Below, piece after piece: positions 58,962 through 64,000 of a DNA stretch of 64,000 nucleotides. The stretch is taken from the NCBI GenBank assembly GCA_031410595.1, contig JANNZM010000143.1, positions 40,976-104,975 on the forward strand, given 5' to 3'. Source of the stretch: JANMCE01 sp031410595 (GTDB lineage: Bacteria; Actinomycetota; Acidimicrobiia; Acidimicrobiales; Ilumatobacteraceae). The notes beneath the pieces are model-generated. The model did not search any database. It worked only from the letters and a program-made list of their open reading frames with translations, and was not told where the DNA came from. The position numbers and the translations under genes are program-made. Position 1 is the stretch's first letter. Each line of letters starts with the position of its first letter.

Positions 58962-59635
58962 GCAGCTGTGGACGTCTGCTGTGTTTCGTACGCAATAGCG
59001 GCGCGGATCTGTTCAACCGGCAGGTCGTAGGCATCGGCGAGAAAGTCCGGCGAGTCGCCAGCGGTGAAAAGTTCCATGATGCGCTCGGTTGCCACGCCCC
59101 GTATCGATGGACGACCAAAGCTCATCTCAGGGTCGATGACCACGGGGGAGGTTTTACCGGCTGGGTGCAGCCGAACGACCACATCGTCCATGAACTCCAC
59201 CTTCAAGAGGTACTGCTCCACCTCGGGCGCGAGCATCAGTTCCTGGCCCGATCTGACAACGATCGCAAGATCGCTCGACAGCCCGGTTTCCTCTTGGATC
59301 CGCAGGATCAGCTGCTTGTCGTACACCAATGGCTTCGAGTGGGCGAACGGGTAGAGGACCCTGTAGTGCTCTCGGAGCCGGTCCGCCACGGGCCGAATAT
59401 GTTGCAGCGGCACGCGTGCCCGGCGGTACTCGCGGAGGTAGCCGAGTTCAACAAACTCACCCCAGGTGACAACATCGGAACCCGTCGGCTCAACCCGAAC
59501 GACGGGCGGATACTGCGTGCCATTGCGCCGATATCCGTCGAGCCAGCCGAGCACTCGCTCACGCCGGAGACCAAGCAGCGCCGCCGCCTGGCCCACGCCG
59601 TAGACCGGCCGATCGAGAATTGTGACTGAGCCCAT
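58958..59635 (-). CDS. DUF433-domain antitoxin (VapB45 type)
   Basis: A 225-residue protein. The N-terminal MerR-like HTH segment (YGVGQAAALLGLRRERVLGW) is followed by an extended middle region and a C-terminal DUF433 domain (VVIDPEMSFGRPSIRGVATE, then LPVEQIRAAIAYE), the usual antitoxin domain for PIN_10 toxins. It has a leaderless promoter (TACGAT, 6-nt gap) and leads the operon with the PIN-like gene downstream. Length is close to mycobacterial VapB45-like proteins. It likely acts as DNA-binding repressor and toxin inhibitor. Confidence 0.82.
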   Translation of the reverse strand: MGSVTILDRPVYGVGQAAALLGLRRERVLGWLDGYRRNGTQYPPVVRVEPTGSDVVTWGEFVELGYLREYRRARVPLQHIRPVADRLREHYRVLYPFAHSKPLVYDKQLILRIQEETGLSSDLAIVVRSGQELMLAPEVEQYLLKVEFMDDVVVRLHPAGKTSPVVIDPEMSFGRPSIRGVATERIMELFTAGDSPDFLADAYDLPVEQIRAAIAYETQQTSTAA

Positions 59636-59677
59636 ACGTCGATCGTAGAGGATGGGTGTTACAAAGTGCCGCCAAAC

Positions 59678-59830
59678 TCAGCCGACCTCGATGACTTTCA
59701 TGACCTCGTCGCCGTACGGCGAATGGGCGGCTGGAGGGGCGTACAACATCGACCAGGCGTCTTCGTCGAGTCGACTTTCACCCTGCTTTGCGCGCGAACC
59801 GAACTCCAATCCCGCCGCACTCCATCCATC
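59678..59830 (-). pseudogene. Remnant 3' end of a type III Mod methyltransferase gene
   Basis: The minus strand encodes …ESRLDEDAWSMLYAPPA… and …SPYGDEVMKVIEVG-stop. These match the last 45 residues of the intact Mod protein ending at 61985 (DIDEDAWSTLYRT…, …NDYGDEVMKVIDVNG…), with an internal deletion of about 15 residues. Upstream of this the frame has no methylase homology. It is a leftover tail of a second mod copy, lying 43 nt from the VapB45-like gene start. Confidence 0.75.
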
Positions 59831-59905
59831 ATGTAGTTTAAAGTCGATATTTGCGACACATCACTGAAAATAATAGTTAAAATGCATTTACATCGACGTT
59901 TAGGG
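59831..59905. other. AT-rich boundary segment
   Basis: About 75 bp of unusually AT-rich DNA (TTTAAAGTCGATATTTG, AAAATAATAGTTAAAATGC) between the mod remnant and the RloA-like frame. It contrasts with the high-GC surroundings and may hold a promoter for the following frame or mark the edge of a horizontally acquired block. No gene seen. Confidence 0.4.
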
Positions 59906-59910
59906 AGCTG

Positions 59911-60570
59911 ATGTGTTCTTACGGTTTGGCTCGATCGGCGCAGCGCGAGCCAGCGACGGGTCGTCCAACGTCCCGTGAGATTGGGCCGGCGCTGCTGCCT
60001 GCCGAGGTCAAGCCGGTGAGCATGGTAGCCCTACGGCGGATGCGAAATCTTCTCATGCTGCATGAATACCGGCGCCGGGAGCAGTTTGAGCCGTCGGATA
60101 TCACGTTCCGGCACGCGGGCAGTCGTACCGCCACCCTCCGGATCGACCAAGAATCGAGCGGAACGATCTCCTGGTTCGCGCTGGCCGGTCAACTTCTTGA
60201 TGTATGCGGTAACGGCGGCCTTCTCTGCTTCGACGAACTGGACGCAACGCTGCACCCATCGCTCGTGGCAGAGGTGAGCCGCTTGTTTCAGGACCCCTCA
60301 ACCAACCCAAACGGAGCACAACTTCTCGCCGCCTGCCACGACACGACCATTTTGTCCTCATCGACAGACGGCCACCTGTCGCGAGACCAGATCTGGCTCA
60401 CCGAGAAGGCCAACGATGGCGCAACCTCGCTCATACCCCTTAGCGACTTCGCGCCTCGCCCCGGCCAAAACCTTGAGACGGCCTACCGACAGGGCCGATT
60501 CGGCGGCCTGCCGACTATCGGCGCTGAGGAGTTCGCGTCGGTGCTCGCTCCATTGCGAGCGCTGGCCTGA
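59911..60570 (+). pseudogene. RloA/AbiLi-like AAA ATPase, N-terminally truncated
   Basis: The frame carries only the C-terminal half of an RloA-type ATPase. It has the ESSGTISWFALAGQLLD signature region, Walker B GLLCFDELDATLHPSL, the switch CHDTTIL, RDQIWLTEK, and the closing FAPRPGQNLETAYRQGRFGG. The N-terminal 200 or so residues, including Walker A, are missing; the first 35 codons have no homology. AGGGAG precedes the ATG at 59911, but an ATPase without a P-loop cannot be active. The RloB-like gene follows 2 nt later, the order of the AbiL (AbiLi-AbiLii) abortive-infection pair. Confidence 0.75.
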
Positions 60571-60572
60571 GG

Positions 60573-60850
60573 GTGGCAGCGCGAAAGAAGGCGGCAGCTC
60601 GTGGCGAACGTCCACTCGGACGACGCGGGCCACAGTTCGCTCAACGCCGAACGTTCACGATCATCTGTGAGGGCGAGACCGAGGTCGCCTACTTCAGAGA
60701 TCTTGTTCGGCACGGCGTTATTGCGCCAGACATCCACGTGTCGCCCCGAAAAGCGAAGCACAGCGATCCGCGCAAGTTCGCCCAGTCACTCACCGATCTG
60801 CCGCCCCGTGACGAGCGAGATGAGGCGTGGTTTGTGTTCGATGTCGAGGC
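60573..60850 (+). pseudogene. RloB/AbiLii-like gene, C-terminally truncated
   Basis: Residues 1-92 are RloB-like: a basic N-terminus, then TIICEGETEVAYFRDLVRHG (the conserved EGxTE element of the TOPRIM-like fold), HSDPRKFAQSL and ERDEAWFVFDVE. After FDVE homology ends abruptly. The frame runs on out of frame with the AbiEi-like tail that begins about 60884, so over half of the RloB domain is gone. A GTG start follows the RloA stop by 2 nt. The junction fuses two unrelated defence genes, and neither partner is complete. Confidence 0.7.
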
Positions 60851-60883
60851 GCCGCCGCGGCAGAACATCGAGCACACCATATT

Positions 60884-61225
60884 GACGTCATACCGACAGC
60901 GACTGATGTTACGGTGCCATGGGGGTCGCATCGCCCCGCACCGACGGCTGCTATCCGGTTACACCAGTTCCACCGCGAAACGTTCGATATCGGCCGAGAC
61001 GAGATCGAAGTCGGCGCGCGCCGACCGCTCGGGATCTACTCGCCGGAACGCTCCATCATCGACATCGTGCGCCTCCGACACGACGAAGGCACCGATCTGG
61101 CATGGGGGGCGCTACGTCGATGGTTGAACAGATCACCAAGAAACACTGGCCAACTCGTCACCATGGCCGCCAAGTTCAAGGGAGCCGAAACCCCGATCCG
61201 CTCCGCCCTTGAAGTCCTTCTATGA
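60884..61225 (+). pseudogene. AbiEi-type antitoxin, C-terminal half only
   Basis: The frame reads DVIPTATDVTVPWGSHRPAP, LHQFHRETFDIGRDEIEVGA, GIYSPERSIIDIVRLRHDEG and ends ALEVLL. This is the C-terminal antitoxin domain of type IV AbiEi-family proteins. The N-terminal winged helix is missing, replaced by the RloB fragment in another frame. Its stop overlaps an ATG at 61223 where the AbiEii nucleotidyltransferase toxin gene would normally start, but only about 40 codons without AbiEii homology follow. A decayed AbiE system whose toxin has been lost. Confidence 0.7.
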
Positions 61226-61367
61226 CTCCTCCGGCCAGTGAGCAGCTCGGCCGAAACCGTTGCGCAACTCGTCCGAGTGCGCTATGCTATGAGCAATCTT
61301 CCCCGCCTTTCGGCTGCCTTGCGCTCCCGGAATGGCGGGGCTATTTCGTTTTCCGAGGTGTTTGACA

Positions 61368-61966
61368 GTGACCCGTACAGCCGTCTTTATCGACTATCAG
61401 AACGCCTACCAGGGTGCCCGCACTGCGTTCGGGCTACAGAACGTCGGCTTCGTCGCTGGGCAGATCCACCCGCTCCTCCTCGGGCAGCACCTGACCCAGC
61501 TCGGTCATAAGGTTGACTTAAGCGCGAACTGACAGCAGTACACGTTTACCGTAGTGAGCCTTCCTCAAAGCATTCGTCCACCGGCCAGGCGGCCTGCCAG
61601 CGCCAGGTCGCGGCCTGGACCACGCAACAACTTGTCGTTCCGGTTGTCCGACCGCTCAAGTATTACGCCGACGGCAGCGTGCGCGAGAAGGGCATCGATG
61701 TCCTCATCGCGCTCGACATAGCCGAAGGAGCAGCCAACGACGAGTACGACGTTGCCATCCTAATGTCCGCCGATTCGGACTTGGCACCGGCGCTCGAACG
61801 AGCGATGCGACACGGAAAGCGAGTAGAGGTCGCTGGGTGGAAGAGTTCTACGTTCGAATCCCGGCTTCGCTTGCCTGACAAGGCCATCTGGTGTCACCGG
61901 TTGGACGAAATGGTGTACCGAAAACTTCATGACCCGACTGACTACACAAGAGCGTCACCCAGGTGA
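61368..61966 (+). pseudogene. NYN (LabA/DUF88-like) domain ribonuclease, single frameshift
   Basis: Frame 1 (from GTG 61368, GAGGTG seven nt upstream) gives TAVFIDYQNAYQGARTAFGL and stops at 61530-61532. Frame 2 continues without a gap as ELTAVHVYRSEPSSKHSSTG, GIDVLIALDIAEGAANDEYD and SADSDLAPALERAMRHGKRV. Together they form a complete NYN domain with the catalytic Asp residues (FIDYQN, LIALD, SADSD). One missing base near 61525 (GCG/GAA) accounts for the break, either mutation or assembly error. NYN proteins are PIN-like nucleases often found in defence regions. The gene converges on mod. Confidence 0.75.
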
Positions 61967-61984
61967 TCGGTAGAGGTGGGATGG

Positions 61985-64000
61985 CTACGAGGCGGTGCCG
62001 TTGACGTCGATGACTTTCATGACTTCGTCGCCGTAGTCATTGATGACTTTGACGGCGATGCGGCCGGTGCTCGGGATGGCGAACGGGCGGCTGGTAGTGC
62101 GGTAGAGGGTGGACCAGGCGTCTTCGTCGATGTCGGCCTTCAAGGCTTTCTTCAACCGGGCGTAGGGGTCGTTGCCGCCGGTGAAGTAGCAGTGGCGGAC
62201 GAAGAACGATTCGCCGTTGTAGTCGGTGTCGATCATCCACAACGCGATCAGGTCGGTGTTGTTGCTGCGCACCTCGCCGGTGGTTGGGTCATATACATCG
62301 ACACCCAGGATTTCGACGATGACTTGCTCGGCGCCACCGTCGACACCGGGCACGAGGGTGACGGAGATGTCGGGTTCGCCGAAGACGGTGAACAGGTTGC
62401 CGGCACCGGTCTTCTTCAGGTCCTCGCCCATCAGCAGGTCGCTATTCATGCGCACCAGCTGGATCTGCACCGGGCCGATGGAACGCTCGGCGGCGACGGT
62501 GGCGAAACCCTTGTCGCTGTCGACGATGTCTTCGAGCGCGCCGAGAGCGAGCGGATCGAAGGCGAACGCGAGCACGCACAACAGGCCGAGGGATTTGTCG
62601 CCGCTGCGGATCACTTCCAGCACGGCGTTCTTGATGAACGACGGGCCGACCGTGCCGTATTGCGGACCGATGGCCAACGCGACCCGGCTGGGCGCACCGT
62701 CGGCGACACCGGCGCGCTCGGCGATGGCCTGGAGGTAGTTGCCGGCATGCGGCTCGATGGTGTCGAACACCAGGCGTTCGTTGCGGACGCCGTTCTGGAT
62801 ACCGGCCTTGGCCAAGTTGTTCAGAATCGTCTGCTCGAACGACGGGCCGCTGCCATCCAGATCGGCGGCCGCCTCGCTGCGAGGCAGATCGTCCGGCACC
62901 TGACCGGAGAACGCAATGGCCCGATGGGGCGACAAACTCTCGACGGTGAACGGCCCGGTCACCCGCACCTTCTTGCGATCCTCATACGGCTTGTCATACA
63001 GCAGCTCGTACTCGGCGTGACGCTTGATGGCGGCATCAATCTCGCTGCGCGTCATACCCTCACGAATGTCGGGGTTGTTGGCGATGGACTTCAGCGTGAT
63101 GTGCTGAACCCGCTCGTACACGAACCCCTTGCGGATATCGCCATTGGTCGGCCCAGCCCCGAGCGCGCCCGACAGGTCGGTCTCCTTGCGACGACCCTCG
63201 GGAGAATCGGCCAGCAAGAAGTAGGGGAACTTCGCCCCCATCAACCGCTGCCGAGCCAACGCCAACGCCACCCGCGACGTATCAATCGTGATCCACCGCC
63301 GCCCCCACTGCTCGGCCACATACGCCGTCGTCCCCGACCCACACGTCGGGTCGAGGACGAGATCGCCGGGGTCCGTACACATAAGCATGCACCTCTGGAT
63401 GACTTTGCTCGCTGTCTGGACGACGTAGAGCTTCTCATCCGTAAACGATCCTGTCCCTGTGTCAGTCCAGACATTCCCGTAGGGCATTGCGGGAAAGTCT
63501 TCAAGGTATCGAAGGTACTGAATTGAGTCGCCACGCGTCGGCCGCAGCCGCCCTGCAGCGGCCAGTCTCTCCATACCGGCGGCGCTGGTCTTCCAATATC
63601 CTTTGCCCGGAAGGTAAGTGGTTCCATTAAACCGTACGGGGAAAGTGCCCGGAGGTCGCTGACTTGTCAAGCTTGTCGGACGGAAGAGCATGTCGCCCGG
63701 CGGAAGCTTCGAAGGATCGGCCTTCTCCTCCTCCGACGCCCTTCGTTCATGACCATCCTGAGACCGCACGAGAGAGTAAAGGTCCGCCCCTGCCCCTGCC
63801 ACTTTGGCGGCGAAGAGCTGGCGGTATCGAAGCGATTCAAAGCTGCGAGCGAACCAAAGGACGTAGTCCGCTGTCCCTGGAAGGTAGAGCGAGGTCGCGC
63901 TTGAGGTAGTACGCAGCGCGATCTGGCTGACGAAGTTCTCGCGGCCGAACACTTCGTCCATGACGGCGCGCACGAGGTGGACGTTTTCGTCGCCGATCTG
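61985..64000 (-). CDS. mod: Type III restriction-modification DNA methyltransferase (Mod), 5' end outside window
   Basis: At least 671 residues of a large adenine methyltransferase; the frame continues past 64000 (QIGDENVHLVRAVMDEVFG). The SAM motif I is LVLDPTCGSGTTAYVAEQWG, followed by WITIDTSRVALALARQRL. In this beta-class arrangement the DPPY motif lies upstream, outside the window. A target-recognition region with FVSQIALRTTSS and GDMLFRPTSLTS precedes motif I. The long C-terminal part (INTS of DIREGMTRSEIDAAIKRHAE, GPFTVESLSPHRAIA) is typical of type III Mod. No Res helicase gene follows, although one is expected downstream, so the methylase may be orphan or Res may lie beyond 64000. 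Confidence 0.85.
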   Translation of the reverse strand, partial: QIGDENVHLVRAVMDEVFGRENFVSQIALRTTSSATSLYLPGTADYVLWFARSFESLRYRQLFAAKVAGAGADLYSLVRSQDGHERRASEEEKADPSKLPPGDMLFRPTSLTSQRPPGTFPVRFNGTTYLPGKGYWKTSAAGMERLAAAGRLRPTRGDSIQYLRYLEDFPAMPYGNVWTDTGTGSFTDEKLYVVQTASKVIQRCMLMCTDPGDLVLDPTCGSGTTAYVAEQWGRRWITIDTSRVALALARQRLMGAKFPYFLLADSPEGRRKETDLSGALGAGPTNGDIRKGFVYERVQHITLKSIANNPDIREGMTRSEIDAAIKRHAEYELLYDKPYEDRKKVRVTGPFTVESLSPHRAIAFSGQVPDDLPRSEAAADLDGSGPSFEQTILNNLAKAGIQNGVRNERLVFDTIEPHAGNYLQAIAERAGVADGAPSRVALAIGPQYGTVGPSFIKNAVLEVIRSGDKSLGLLCVLAFAFDPLALGALEDIVDSDKGFATVAAERSIGPVQIQLVRMNSDLLMGEDLKKTGAGNLFTVFGEPDISVTLVPGVDGGAEQVIVEILGVDVYDPTTGEVRSNNTDLIALWMIDTDYNGESFFVRHCYFTGGNDPYARLKKALKADIDEDAWSTLYRTTSRPFAIPSTGRIAVKVINDYGDEVMKVIDVNGTAS

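Noticed and set aside
61852..61860. GTTCGAATC, a tRNA T-loop-like motif
   Set aside because: It lies inside the NYN coding frame, with no acceptor, D-arm or anticodon pairing around it.
61976..63526. Long plus-strand open frame of 516 codons opposite mod
   Set aside because: It is the antisense of the Mod gene with unnatural Asp/Gly/Val-rich composition and no family features.
1..64000. CRISPR array, prophage or transposase
   Set aside because: No regularly spaced repeats, phage structural genes or transposase/integrase frames were found.

Overview
The window reads as a high-GC actinobacterial chromosome, most likely a free-living marine or brackish actinobacterium of the Acidimicrobiia type. 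That placement is inference from gene content: DUF2510-scramblase and CGNR proteins, an LLM flavoenzyme, a complete livJHMGF set, many osmolyte and amino-acid catabolic genes, and very tight gene packing. No rRNA, tRNA, CRISPR array or transposase was seen. A striking general property is leaderless initiation. About 18 genes that begin a transcript have an actinobacterial -10 hexamer (TANNNT) ending 6-8 nt before the ATG/GTG and no ribosome-binding site. I used this to choose many starts.

Layout. 1-5948: inositol-monophosphatase-like phosphatase, LysR regulator, a tiny membrane protein, alpha/beta hydrolase, then a coupled trio (dienelactone hydrolase-SnoaL fusion, SDR, class-V aminotransferase). 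6048-11239: complete branched-chain-type amino-acid ABC importer livJHMGF. 11246-20982: amino-acid catabolism, with a PLP dehydratase plus an ornithine-cyclodeaminase-like pair (EutBC-like), aldo/keto reductase, VOC-bicupin protein, kynureninase, Eis-like acetyltransferase, aromatic amino acid hydroxylase divergent from an Lrp regulator, and an M20 amidohydrolase. 21111-26260: scramblase-like protein, an M24 protein carrying every key residue of the DMSP lyase DddP at constant spacing, a methyltransferase and a dimethylglycine/sarcosine dehydrogenase. 26300-30055: a fused four-domain ABC exporter. 30228-38735: CMD pseudogene, methyltransferases, hutF-hutI (histidine degradation) behind a possible 10-codon leader ORF, and a DEAD-box RNA helicase. 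38756-42606: an overlapping four-gene catabolic operon (LLM oxidoreductase, DUF1185, alpha/beta hydrolase, aldehyde dehydrogenase).

42603-44269 is a small toxin-antitoxin island bracketed by a perfect 19-bp direct repeat of the aldehyde dehydrogenase 3' end. It holds a frameshifted toxin, an intact HTH antitoxin with a palindromic operator, and a truncated PIN gene. 44270-49474 holds an FtsX-type permease, its tandem ATPase and a divergent CGNR regulator served by a symmetric overlapping promoter pair. 49481-57783 is a hydroxyproline/D-amino-acid degradation region (OCD-like reductase, FAD D-amino-acid dehydrogenase, Ser/Cys-type hydroxyproline epimerase, DapA-like deaminase, N-acyl-D-amino-acid deacylase). 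It encloses an unusual operon of ECF sigma factor, anti-sigma/NfeD fusion and SPFH protein.

57796-64000 is a defence/toxin-antitoxin graveyard: VapBC, a VapBC45-like pair, a remnant type III methylase 3' end, a headless RloA (AbiLi-type ATPase), an RloB truncated into the tail of an AbiEi-type antitoxin, a frameshifted NYN-domain gene, and a large type III Mod methyltransferase that runs off the window with no Res gene beside it. The most promising leads are the sigma/anti-sigma-NfeD/SPFH operon, the DddP-like lyase, the repeat-bracketed TA island, and the leaderless promoter architecture with its coupled leader ORF.
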